From positions 129,987,030 through 130,051,029 of the forward strand of contig CP136067.1 of the NCBI GenBank assembly GCA_032622095.1: a stretch of DNA of 64,000 bases. The letters are read 5' to 3'. The translations under genes and the position numbers were made by a program. Below the pieces are notes generated by a model, which had not been told where the DNA came from, did no database searches, and was given only the letters and a program-made list of their open reading frames with translations. Every line of letters starts with the position of its first letter. The stretch's first letter is position 1. This DNA is from Siphonodentalium dalli (lineage: Eukaryota; Mollusca; Scaphopoda; Gadilida; Siphonodentaliidae). Positions 34,740 through 45,960 of the stretch are shown here, in pieces.

Positions 34740-35450
34740 TAACTCTGCCTGGAGTTTGCCACACATGCTGTACCTCAATTTTTCCTTTTATCGGCGACAT
34801 AACGCTAAGAATATTACATGTAACAGCAGGCAGTGGTCCCGACGGAGATGACACGACAAGACTTGTCGTGGATTGTGCAAACTTGTCTGGATTCTGGCCC
34901 ATAAATCCAAAATGAAATAAATGACGTCAGAAACCTTGTCATGACGTCTTCGCTCGCTGGTTTTCATTAAAGGTACACAATCCAATCAGACGCTCCTAAA
35001 TTACTATTTCTTTGTTATTCCAATTGTTTGTGGACCAGAAACACGTTTTCAAACGGATGGACTTGCAGATAAAGATGGATAACTCTAAAATCAAGTGGTT
35101 ATTATTACCACTTGATTTTAGAGTTATCTATCTTTATTTGCAAGACCGTCCGTTTGACCTCGTGTTTCTGGCACACAGACAATTGAAATAACAAACTTCA
35201 AAAATCGATATCTGATCAATCTGAGTTTTGATAGGTAGGTTCCTCGACTTGAAAACAATATTTTTTACCCCCGAAGCCAAAGAAATAGTAAATTAGGAGC
35301 GTCTGATCGGATTGAGCACCTTTAAGCTAACCAACGAAATTGGTCTAAATGAAACATATAGGTCAAATCACATGTGAATTCTTCGTAGGTTGTGAAGAAG
35401 CTAACTTAATTTTCATCGCGATGATCCATTCCAGATTCCGCTTTGACGTC
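34740..35450. repeat. Dispersed repeat split by a MITE
   Basis: The parts left and right of 34967-35325 together resemble 24690-25110 (CTGGATTCTGGCCCATAAA, AATGACGTCA, GTCTAAATGAAACATATAGG, GAATTCTTCGTAGGTTGTGA). The uninterrupted copy at 24690 shows that the MITE entered an existing repeat. Confidence 0.65.
34967..35325. mobile_element. TTAA-flanked MITE converted into a foldback (AGGTACTCAATCC family)
   Basis: The ends read AGGTACACAATCC and GGATTGAGCACCT with TTAA on both sides. Unlike the other copies, both ends here derive from the same family end: CAGACGCTCCTAAATTACTA on the left, and its inverted form on the right. The interior holds arms of about 80 bases around a TATTATT loop near 35103, including CTCTAAAATCAAGTGGT and its mirror. 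This is a rearranged family member. Confidence 0.8.
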
Positions 35451-35647
35451 ATTTAGATAAACATACAGATGGTTAATACGAAATGTCATTATACAATGTT
35501 GTGTACAGTACGCGTCTCGACCAATGACTTTTCACCACAAACTGCACTCGTACAACAAAATTACATACGGTACACAATATTGTATAATAACTTTATAATA
35601 TTGCACGCCAATCAGACGCTCTGGTATGCCAAAATTGCATCACTACA

Positions 35648-36160
35648 CATGGAGGGGGAGGGTCGGAAAAAATTGTTCAGGCACGTATGCTGATTTTTAA
35701 CTTTCGACCCTTTTTGGACCCACCCACCTCTGCGTCAAAAATTTGTTCCGTTTTCGGCATTTTTTTCGACCCACCCCCTGTTAACACTAAAACATAGATT
35801 TGCGGGGGGGATTCACTGTAAACATATGTGTATGAATTTCTGTGCATACTCTTTGTCATGGATGTTAACATTGACATGTAAATAGGAACGAGTCACTTTG
35901 GCGTCATTCGGCCAAAAAAAAAGACATGGCTGCCAGCGGCCATCTTGGATTTCTTGCAACAAAATACAACACAATAACTGCCTGCAGTCAGTTTAGCAGT
36001 TAGAATTACATTATTTCTCTTATTGTAAGGTGTTTTAAGCCAAACATTGCAAAAACAGTCAAAAACTTGCAGGAAATTTTGTTTTGGAATTTAAAATTGT
36101 TTGTTGGTCCCATCGACCACCCCGGCATACGTGCCCGGAAAAAAATCAACCCCTGCACTA
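35648..36160 (+). mobile_element. ~500-bp repeat with CAGGCACGTATG ends, copy 1
   Basis: Contains TTCAGGCACGTATGCTGATT, CACCCACC words, AACACTAAAACATAGATTTG, ATGTTAACATTGACATGTAA, ATGGCTGCCAGCGGCCATCT, and a closing ACCACCCCGGCATACGTGCC. The ends form an inverted GGCACGTATGCCGG-like pair. Relatives are at 55495-56035 (reverse orientation) and 62812-63335, with a fragment at 37085-37160. It has no coding capacity and looks like a non-autonomous DNA element. Confidence 0.75.
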
Positions 36161-36303
36161 CAACCAAAACAGTAGCAATAATAATCGACGAAATAACAGA
36201 GATATTTGAAAATATTTGAAAATCATCAATATTCACTATCCGGGGGTTGGGATTAATTTTGGTAATATCGCCCTCCCCCGGGCATATATCCGAAGAAGTG
36301 TTT

Positions 36304-36703
36304 TTAACCCTTTACCCAACAAAACGGCCAAAACCGGCCAAATAAAGCTTCAACAGCCTAAAATATCTTCGGTCTGTCTCAATAAAACCATACAAATATG
36401 GATATCATTGGAACCGGATCCTTGACCACATTGTGATAGTTACAGTTATGCTCTGTGCCAATGCATTCTCTTATATATGCGAGTCGACCATAGGTCGCCT
36501 CGCATATATAAGAGAATGCATTGGCCTAAAAAAAATCTTTTTTTAACACTTTTTACCATTTTTTCTTACATTCTTTAACAATTTTATAATTTTTAATGTG
36601 TTAAGCCAATGCATTCTCTTATATATGCGAGGCGACCTATGGTCGACTCGCATATATAAGATAATGCATTGGCACAGGGCCCTTCTGTTGGGTAAAGGGT
36701 TAA
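36304..36703. mobile_element. TTAA-flanked foldback MITE, copy 2
   Basis: Same family as 773-1171: TTAACCCTTTACCCAACA termini, CTTCAACAGCCTAAAATATC sub-terminal sequence and two mirrored 69-bp hairpins (from about 36457 and 36605). One hairpin carries a single G-to-T change (AAGATAATGC). Confidence 0.9.
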
Positions 36704-36716
36704 AGAGTGTGCCTGT

Positions 36717-37084
36717 TATTTGCAGAATGAGGTCAGAATATCCAGCAAAGCTAGCATCACCAAACTCACCCTCTGAGAACCTCATTCTGCATGGCCCCAT
36801 CTGCTGTGTGAAACATATTCAGCCACTATTTCTAACTGTAACTCAGAGATTGGTGAACCGGAATCTCAAAGACCCATTTGGGAACCTCGATTATGCAATG
36901 TGTCGTCTGCCAAATTGGGAATATAGTGAAACGTTTTGTGGACCAAACTTCATTACGTGTGGTGTTGTAAATTCTTCCAGACAAATCGCCGTTATTTCGT
37001 GAAAGTACGTTGCAAGTAAACTAGATCTGGAGTTCGCCATCTGCAGAGGCTATATGTCCAGACCTAATTTACAGGATTCGTTCA
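36717..37084. other. Short inverted repeat, no gene recognised
   Basis: GCAGAATGAGGTC (about 36722) is mirrored by AACCTCATTCTGCATGG (36779-36796), enclosing AGCTAGCATCACCAA. A similar arrangement occurs at 59885-59985 (TGATGCTAGCCACATG, GGGACCTCATTCTGCA). A short frame to 37002 has no recognisable motif. Confidence 0.45.
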
Positions 37085-37401
37085 GGGGGGGGGGGGGGGG
37101 GTCTGCAAAAAAAAAAAATCCGTATATAGGGTCGGGGTGGGTGGGTGGTCCAGAGGCGGAAAAAATGGTGCTTGTAAATTATTTCAAAAATGTTTTTTTT
37201 TTCAAACAATTTACAAGTACTGACCATGTAATGTTGTTTGTAAGCATGTTAGTACCATGCTTGTTGGTATATGGCTATATAGGTAGCTATAGTGACTCTT
37301 TAGCCTCAGATTTAGCAACATTCTGGATTTCACAGTATCCCGGACCACTTCACAGTGGACCACCGTATTAACGTTCAGGAAACTTATGATCAACGGAAGA
37401 A

Positions 37402-38572
37402 ATATTTAGTAACAAAATTAATATATTACCCAGTTGTATTATCTGAATAAAAGTAATAAAACAAAAAAACTCTATCACAAATTGGATTCTACATGGTGAA
37501 TACTCAATGATGACTACTAGTAGATATCATTAACCTGATTGTTGCATAACATGAAATTGAAAAGGGTATCTCATAAATTTCTAATCTCTGAAATACTGTC
37601 TTGTTCTGGCATGTAATCAAATTCATTCCTTCTGGTTATTTCTCATCTTGAATGATCGCAAGTAATGTTAATTTGTAACAGTTATCCAAATAAAACTGAA
37701 TTGGTTATGATGAATGACATTACTGTTTACCGCTCAGACAATCCCAAATGAAGGTGACGCTATTCTCATTGAATTTCCGAACTTCATCTGGGAGCTCTAC
37801 TGCTCAACAAGACGAAACTAAAATACTAATTGTATACTGTTATCACTTACAAATAGATGAACTGAAATAATGTGATGCATTGATTTATTCAGATGCATTG
37901 AGAAATGACATTCAATTCTTCATTCTGGCCTATCACCATACCAAACCACATCAAAATTTTACAACCGACACTTAACTTATATTGCAAAAACTTTGTATGG
38001 ACTGAATTTCATAAAGTCGAACAGGGCCCATAACTCTGGTAGGCATTGGTGGTCACAACCCGCGATATTATGCATATTCGTCCTCCATTTCTGGTCCGTC
38101 ACCATGCCATAGGGCATCAAATATGACAACTGACTCTTGAGTTAAAATTCAAAATGTTTGTACGGACAGACGACTCGAGATGTCAACTATATACCCGCCA
38201 ACTAATATCGGGCAGTATAATAACCATATATCTATGTGTATACCTAACCAAAAACAATTCCCTTCCCCACCCCATCCCGTTGGATAATACTAAAGAGTTC
38301 TTTGATCATGCACATATAATTGTGGAACCCCTGGCCTGTTTACCACTATTTACACTGGCCAGTGTTCTCTGTCAGACACAACACACTCGATATAGTAAGG
38401 CTATAATGGGGTCTATGGCAATTTGTGACATATAGGGGAAGATTTGCAGATCCTCTATATATATGTATACATACTTGGTCTATGAAGACATTCGTTGTGA
38501 GTACTTGATGTCTTTCGTCCTGTAGACAAAAAATACATTGTTGTGAGAGATGAACTAAATGAGGCACTTAAT
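37402..38572. other. 1.2-kb non-coding stretch, nothing recognised
   Basis: No gene, RNA gene or repeat that I can support. Confidence 0.4.
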
Positions 38573-38680
38573 TAACCCTTTTGCCAAGGGTGCTATGGGA
38601 TATTTTGGGCTGGTTTTGTCACGATACACTTTTCGATTTAAATACAAAAGTGGCTTTTTCGCTAAATGTATATAAATAGA

Positions 38681-38833
38681 AGGATAAACTGTCATGTGGA
38701 CTGTTTTTATGGAGATGTAACCGTGAGGTAAGTGGTCATAACTTGTGTAAAACCCGAAGGGTTTTACAAAAGTTATGACCACTTACCTCACGGTTATATC
38801 TCCATAAAACAGTCCACATGACAGTTAATCCTT
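38681..38833. repeat. ~75-bp near-perfect hairpin
   Basis: The left arm 38681-38755 and right arm 38759-38833 are reverse complements with only a few mismatches, separated by GAA. The arm includes ACTGTCATGTGGACTG and GTGAGGTAAGTGGTCATAAC. About 110 bases upstream is TTAACCCTTTTGCC, reminiscent of the TTAA MITE terminus, but no matching right end was found. Confidence 0.9.
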
Positions 38834-38929
38834 ATAACTAGGCGTGGTGTTGCTTAACTTCAATCGTCCGATGATAATCGAAGTGCGCGTCAGCATGCAG
38901 CGTCATGTAATGTTACAGTATAGAACACA

Positions 38930-39319
38930 CAGAGCGTGTGATAAGCACAGCACTCAGCACCGGGGTGGTCACACAATTTGAACTTTGGTTAAAATTGTAC
39001 CATGTTGCTTACATCATACCGTTATAGCGCACGCTAATCCTCGCCAATCAATATTTTGGCGTTGAATGGGTCACAGTTAATGAATCTCCCCAAAATAATC
39101 ACCACGGTGTTGAGTGTTTTGCTTATCGCACACTCTTTGTGTCTTGTATATATATATATAAAAAAAATTCTGTGCGCACAAGTGTGTTTTGTGGATCGTA
39201 TCCTATACATACTATCATTATACTATACTATTAGTATATTCTTGAGGAAATTTTCATAATTTGGTAACTTTTATTTTTAAATTATAACCTACAACCAAAG
39301 CCATCTGTGCATTTAAACC
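38930..39319. mobile_element. MITE-like repeat, relative of 23393-23780
   Basis: The right part (CACCACGGTGTTGAGTGTTT, TGCTTATCGCACACTCTTT) and the trailing AACTTTTATTTTTAAATTAT are shared with 23393-23780. The left terminus is diverged (GAGCGTGTGATAAGCACAGC). A (TA)n run lies at 39149-39160. Confidence 0.65.
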
Positions 39320-39452
39320 AATAGGACCATGACCAGTGGCAAGTCACGGACCAAGTGCCATACTAAGCGTATACATGTACACAAAACTATTCGGCCTTTA
39401 CTAGCAAATAGTAATCTATTGGCGGTAAATCGGACATGACATCTACATGTAT

Positions 39453-39532
39453 AAGTGCGATACGTACCAGGTCCATTATTTGGTTGAGTTTGAAGTGAAT
39501 ACGTACCAGGTCCACTATTTGGTTGAGTTTGA
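39453..39532. repeat. ~39-bp tandem duplication
   Basis: Two direct copies of TACGTACCAGGTCCAYTATT followed by TGGTTGAGTTTGA. Confidence 0.9.
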
Positions 39533-40087
39533 GACCGAATTTGACTATTATGACATGTGATGCGTTGTTGACGGGTCGGACGTCCGTCTGGTATCCACTG
39601 TGCACGTGTTCGTATAGCAGCTGCTCCACTGGTATCCTCTCGTCACCTGTGATTCAGATTCATTTTAAATATATAGAATACAACCATAGTAGCCGAGAGT
39701 GACAAATTTCCACCACGAGTGGAATTGTAATTTTATCAACGTACCTTTAGTAGCGAGTGGTTAAAACCACAATACGATTAGGTCGTCAGAAGGTTAGACC
39801 CAGAATAAATAGGTAAGAAAGCGTGTCATTGTCATTTGACACAGAGGGATCAAGACTTCGAGCAGAGTATTATATTCACCGTGTGAGAACACCAGTAAGT
39901 AATAATTTGTAATTATCAGGGAACACCACCAGCCACCACACATGTTGGATTTAGAATCAATTGAATGGGTCACAGTTAGTGTCAGCTATATATCACCACA
40001 AATGGTGTCGAAAATTATGCGCTGACAAGACAGAGTGATCAAGTATTCATTATGTTTCATCTGACATTGATACCACATAACAACACC

Positions 40088-40440
40088 TTAACCCTTTACC
40101 CAACAAACCGGCCAAATAAAGCTTCAACAGCCTAAAATATCTTCGGTCTGTCTCAATAGAACCATACAAATATGGATATAATTTGAACCTATTCCGATCG
40201 CATTCTCTTATATATGCGAGTCGACCATAGGTCGCCTCGCATATATAAGAGAATGCATTGGCCTAAAAAAAATCTTTTTTTAACAGTTTTTACCATATTT
40301 TCTTACATTGTTTAACAATTTTATGATTTTTAATGTGTTAAGCCAATGCATTCTCTTATATATGCGAGGCGACCTATGGTCGACTCGCATATATAAGAGG
40401 ATGCATTGGCACAGGGCCCTTCTGTTGGGTAAAGGGTTAA
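40088..40440. mobile_element. TTAA-flanked foldback MITE, copy 3
   Basis: Same family as 773-1171 but about 45 bases shorter. It lost part of the left sub-terminal region around the GGAACCGG and CCTTGACCACATTGTG words, and the first hairpin lacks its outer CCAATG. Both TTAA flanks are intact. Confidence 0.9.
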
Positions 40441-40469
40441 AGAGTTGTCCTATTGTATCCCTAGCTGTT

Positions 40470-42575
40470 TAGGTGGCCATTGTTGTAGCTATCTTAAAAT
40501 ATTGCCAAATGTGCTTTGTTATATACATTCCCAAACATACTGATTGCAATCAGTGATGTATATCCACGCCGAATTCGTTGCTGGTGGTAAACTATCATAA
40601 TTTTATATTTTTTGATTCTCAGCGGCCATGCTGGATGCCATGAAGGGTATTGTATTTCCTGAAAGCGGATTTTATTCTGCCAATTACTTTTAGGGTCTCG
40701 TGAACATACTGTAGAGAATGATATTTGAAATTAGAGAATTATCTATATGTTTACAATTCTGGTGGCCATTTTGCAAGTCATATGTTGGATAATTTTGGTC
40801 TATGTGTTCTCACATAACAATTACCTTTGATTTCGAAAATTTCCCTGTGATTATACCCACCAGATGATGGTATAACCTGAAAAGTGGATATTCGCTAACT
40901 TTCAGGAGGAAATTCTGTGGAAAACTCCAAGGGAAGCCAATTGAATTTGAGAACATAAACCATTATTAGTGAATGAGAAATGTTAGTTTTTAATTTTCTA
41001 GGCACATAAGCTAGTTTGGCAACAACTTGCAAGCTATTATGGGCCACACTGGTGCAAAATCTACAATTTGCTATATTGTGGCGGCCATTTTGGCAACCAT
41101 ATTTGACCAAGTTGATAAGGGTCCTCTCGTTTGTAATTGCATGTTAAGTAATACAACCACTCACGTATCTCGCACAGTGTGGCTCGTTAAATGCGAATAG
41201 AGATTCAAAATGCGAGTTTTGGGGAAATTTCATACCACGTTCTTTAAAATAATTTTGTTTGAACCAGGGAGAACTGATAACCATCGAAACAGCAAGAACT
41301 GATTTAGAATTAGTAAAAATAACTGTCAATATTTCCATCTCTGGTGGCCATTTTGGCAGCCATCTTAGGTATAGGGAGGGGGTTCTAAATTTTTTACTTA
41401 TAGGTAGTATGTTATAATGTTGCAGACATATATATATATTTGTATACATTTCACACGATGATCTCTCTAAACTCGAATCAAACATAATTAGTACCTCTTT
41501 TAAAACACGCGGCAGCGATGTTTGACGCCATGTTGGTCCTAGTTGGATCCTTAATTCCCCCAAAGTTGATTTTAGCGGATTTTGGATATAATATTCCAGG
41601 GATTTTTCCATATTGAATGACACCAAAATCACTTTATGAGAGAGTAAATTATTATCAACTTCGCCCGGGTCGTCCCCATTTTCGCGCACCACGACCATAC
41701 TAAAGCTAATATGGTGTATTTTATTTATACCATAACACCGAGGGATACAAACACGAAGCTATACGGAATGTGCTTCACTCGTGTAGGGATACATACTTTC
41801 ACGTCATTGCCATCGCCTGTGTCTAAATCGGTCATTTCCCAGTCATGCATATCTTCCCTGGTTCATTTAACACAACCCGGAACATTGCTCATAACAATAA
41901 CTAAAATATTTTGCGTGGTTCACCGGGGAGGTAGTTTGTGAGTGAGGTCCTAGGGAAATATCTCGTATCTGGGATTCATTCATTGCATGTGGTTTGTTAA
42001 TATACGTATACAATTTACAATAGGTGCACAGTCACTTAAACAGTGCAGTCCGGTCATCCAAAATGTTTACATTTCACATTTTCAGAATATTTATTTACCA
42101 AGTTTGCCTTAAGCACTTCCTAAGTGAATGCCTTGTTTGGACGGAAGTGTATTCCTCTTCTAGATTGTTCCATATGGTTGCGAAGGCATGACGGGGTAGA
42201 TTTCCACAACTTTCAATACTAACTATGTAACAGACGAACTATTCTTTCGTAGTTCTGTTGAGGATATATATTTATTGCGTGAAAGGTCAGTTAACGTGAG
42301 AATGGAAACATAAGCCATAGTTTTTTCTCCAGATCAAAACAGCAAGAACTGATTTAGAAGAAATGAGTAAAAAAAACTGTCAATATTTCCACACCTGGTG
42401 GCCATTTTGGCAGCCATCTTAGGTAGAGGGAGGGGGTCTAAGTTTTTCACTTACATGTAGTATATTATCGCAGAAATATATATATGTTTGTATACATTTC
42501 ACGCGATGTTCTCTCTAAACTCGAATCAAACTGACTTAGTACCTCTTTTGAAACACGCGGCAGCGATGTTGCATA
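40470..42575. repeat. Diverged repeats built on GGTGGCCATTTTGGCAGCCAT
   Basis: The phrase GTGGCCATTTTG with nearby CAGCCAT or CAACCAT recurs at about 40482, 40622, 40762, 41080, 41344 and 42400. The best-preserved pair is 41284-41523 and 42337-42573, which share AACAGCAAGAACTGATTTAG and GAAACACGCGGCAGCGATGT. A further pair follows (41738-41862 and 42648-42775, ACGGAATGTGC, GGTTCATTTA). No gene is supported here. Confidence 0.65.
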
Positions 42576-42669
42576 ATTATTATTTCTCATTTGTTCAGCG
42601 AATTCAATATATCCTCGGCTATTTACTCTTAATGTGTATCCTCATCGAGTGATAAAAACAGGAAGCTAT

Positions 42670-44600
42670 GCGGAATGTGCGTCACTGGTAATGATACATA
42701 CGTCATTCGGTGATCGCCTGTTTCTAAATCAGTCACGTCCCGGTCATATATACCATTCCTGGTTCATTTACCACCAGTCAGCTTCGTTGGATTGAAACGC
42801 TGATAATTTTCCTCATATGTAAGTGATATCATAACAACTTCCAATTTTAACTGAACGTAACAGAAGAATTATTGTATTGTTGTTCTGCTGTGGGTATAAA
42901 CGTTTAGCCCATTAAGTGTCATTTGAAACATTTACGCCAACAATAAAAATGTATACCCACAATAGGAAACTTTATAACCACAGTAGCGAGTTGAGATGAA
43001 AGGTAGTAAATATGAATTGTGTTGTGCGCGCACTAACATAGACAATTATAGTATAAATATATATATCTGTGTGTGCATATTTGGGTGTATGCATGTGAGG
43101 GTGTGAGAGTGTGTGTTGTGTGTGCGCGTGATTTAATATATCCGGAATCGAACACACCAGGCTACTGAATACTAATTACATGTCCGATATAAACAACAGG
43201 ACATTACTTTCCAAAATAGGGACAAAATGGCGACCGCAAGTAGTAAAATTAGGTAATTTTCGCAAAATTTCACCAGATTGTTTCCATTTAGACGAAAACC
43301 ATTGGCTTAATTATAGCTAGTTGTTTGACCGTAAATGATGTCCAATTCTAATCCGTCAATGATCTTAATTTATCGGGGCTATTCCTGCGTTTGATAAACA
43401 TATCCAAACAACAACAAAGGCCTTTTAATTATCGATTTTCAGCGGAAGATTATTTAACCATATATATACGTCCCCCCGCACCCCGTTCCCCCAAATTTTA
43501 AACGGCGACCATGCACATAATACTGAGCTTTCTATACTTTATTATTTTTACGCAAACTCGTCGGCATCATTTCGTACAAGCCTAATCTAAATTATGATGT
43601 ACATGTGACAGTCAGGTACGCATTAGAGTTGTATACCAAGTGATATACCGTGCATGGGACATTGTATGGGTCTTGTTAAGCGGGGTTTTGTGGAATTTAC
43701 AAAAGTTGATATACATGTAGTCAGCGTCCCAACAACTTTTTCTGACTGTTTTCCAATGAAACAAGATTAGAGTTTTACCAATCCTTAAACTTTTTGTGTC
43801 ATTTTAATCCAATCATGATGGCGTCCACGATGGCCGACAGAAATAAAAGTTTGACGATATTTTTGTTACTTCGTGATTGGTATTACGGTCCATTTATTAT
43901 TCGTGATTGATTTCGCATATTAATGAATGATAGCATATAATTATTACGAATAAGGTACTACGTCACGTCTTTTTCCATTCGTTGTTATTTTTCCAAATCC
44001 GTTGTTACGAATACTGTTTTGGATTGTCAACAAAACTCACAAATACACCATAACAGAATAAATTCGCGATCGCTTCTCAGCTCCTCAGTGTGGGATATGA
44101 CTATGAGATTATCATTAAATTGTGATTGCCATGTGGCCTTAATTTTTATCTATTAGTGGGAATCAATTCATTCGTCGTCATGAAACCCGAGAATCTTGCG
44201 AAACACACAGCGCAAAGCTATGACACGATAACAGCATAATTAAGTACAAAATAATCACGGAACGAAGCCCCCTAATCCCCTCACTGTGAGTGACAAGCAC
44301 GATTGTTCCACAAACGGACTCGTGTTCGTCATTTCTGCGAAAAGGTTTTTGGACAGTCCGAGTAAAAATTACGACTACACATTGCTATTCGTAATAATTA
44401 TCTGTCGTCGATCATTAAGTGAAATGTGTTTATACCCACACAGAACTACGATATAATAGTTCTTCTGTTACATTAAGTTAAAATTGGAAGTTGTTATGAT
44501 ATCACATATAAGGAAACTTACCTATCTTTCAATCCAACATAGGGTAAAATGAAACAGGCGATCACTGAATTACCTAAACGTATGTATCTCCTTGTGAACT
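42670..44600. repeat. Inverted repeat with ~1.5-kb interior
   Basis: The arms at about 42670-42905 and 44430-44600 are reverse complements. They share GTGATATCATAACAACTTCC, AATTTTAACT and TTCTGTTAC, and on the outer side CAGGCGATCAC. The left arm also belongs to the repeat at 41738-41862. The interior (42910-44430) has a GT-rich microsatellite at 43060-43130 and nothing else I recognise. Confidence 0.6.
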
Positions 44601-45960
44601 TTGTGTATATTCATTGCAGAATTCATATCAGAATTATCATTGCATTTGTTCACTTGATTGATCCCACACCTTAAATTCTAGATTGGTCTCCCTGTCGAAC
44701 GGTTCGACCGAGGTTGGGCAACACCCCCCTCAGAAAAAAACCCTGTCTCTGATGACAAATGCATGTAATATGTAAGATGAAGCGGCTTCATTTTGTATGC
44801 GGGCAAGATAACCTCCTTAACATATGGTATTGACTGTGCCGACAACATGACCTTCGTATATACTCATTATCGTATCGTATTGTTTCGTCACGTGGAGTCT
44901 CAATACAAAAGGCAATTCGGAACAACAGCATGCATGTTCGTGTGATCAATGCCTTATAAACACACCATCTTTCATTCGCATATTTGAATGCGCAAATTTG
45001 ACTGCTGAAATGGATGTTCAATTAATTTAATTAATCCATTCATAATAGATGTGTATAAATGATTCGAAGATGTAACGGATTCATATTTCAGATGAGATAC
45101 GTAATCCAAGTGATCAGTCTCAGTTACACAGGAAAACACGCGAAAACTTCCCATAACTCTAGAAGTACTATGGCCACTGCACAGAAGATCCGGTGTTATT
45201 GACATCTTGATCCGCGACTTTGACATCTAACTGGACCGATAGTGGTTCCACCATATCGCGCATATTTAAACCCAGTTCAATCCTATGCTCCATTGACACA
45301 TTCAGCTAAATACCGGCAAATTGGCAGCGTGGAAGACCAAGGGTTATACTAGTGAATATATTTTCACGAGAATATGAGAGAGCAAAAGCAAAATCACTAT
45401 TGAAATAATTCGCTAAACATTGGTAAATGGTTATATAGTTCTGGGATAACCGACTATCACCGGTGATTTAATATTCCTGCTTCATATGGACGCACAAATA
45501 TTTTGTCCGTTGTCTGTTTTACGATGAGAAACACACATATTCCCATATTATATACGTAAAAAATCTTTACCATTAAGTCCGGTTTGGTGATACCATCCGT
45601 GTTGGTGATACCTGATACAGGGGTAGTGATGTTTACATGATAGTAAATTCTAAATTTGGTTCAGTGAAACACGCGGCGGCTTATGCCTCGTTGATTCTTT
45701 TTGTCGAATACCCGATCATTCGGATTTTATCATTTACTTAGATATTCTCATTTACTTAATTGCCACAAACATCACACCGGCGTCGTTCCGAATACAATGC
45801 GTATCATATCATATCACACAAATGTAAGGTATGAATGTCCAACCAGGATCATCAAAGTGCGATATCAAAAGTGTTTTGTGTCAAACGAACTGTTGCACAC
45901 ATCTGCTGTGATTATATCTGTCTTCACGAAAGCGCAAACCATATTGTTCACAAACACACG
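44601..45960. other. Upstream region of the TLR-like gene
   Basis: No other gene is recognised. The frame of the receptor stays open upstream to an ATG at 45835, but the predicted signal peptide begins only at 45961. I treat 45835-45960 as leader. No clear TATA box or initiator could be fixed by eye. Confidence 0.4.

Noticed and set aside
36598-37002. 134-residue frame on the plus strand
   Set aside because: Its first part translates the MITE hairpin, and the rest has no recognisable motif.
41144-41698. 184-residue frame on the minus strand
   Set aside because: It spans the diverged GGTGGCCATTTTGG repeat. The paralogous copy at 42337 does not keep the frame and no domain is recognisable.
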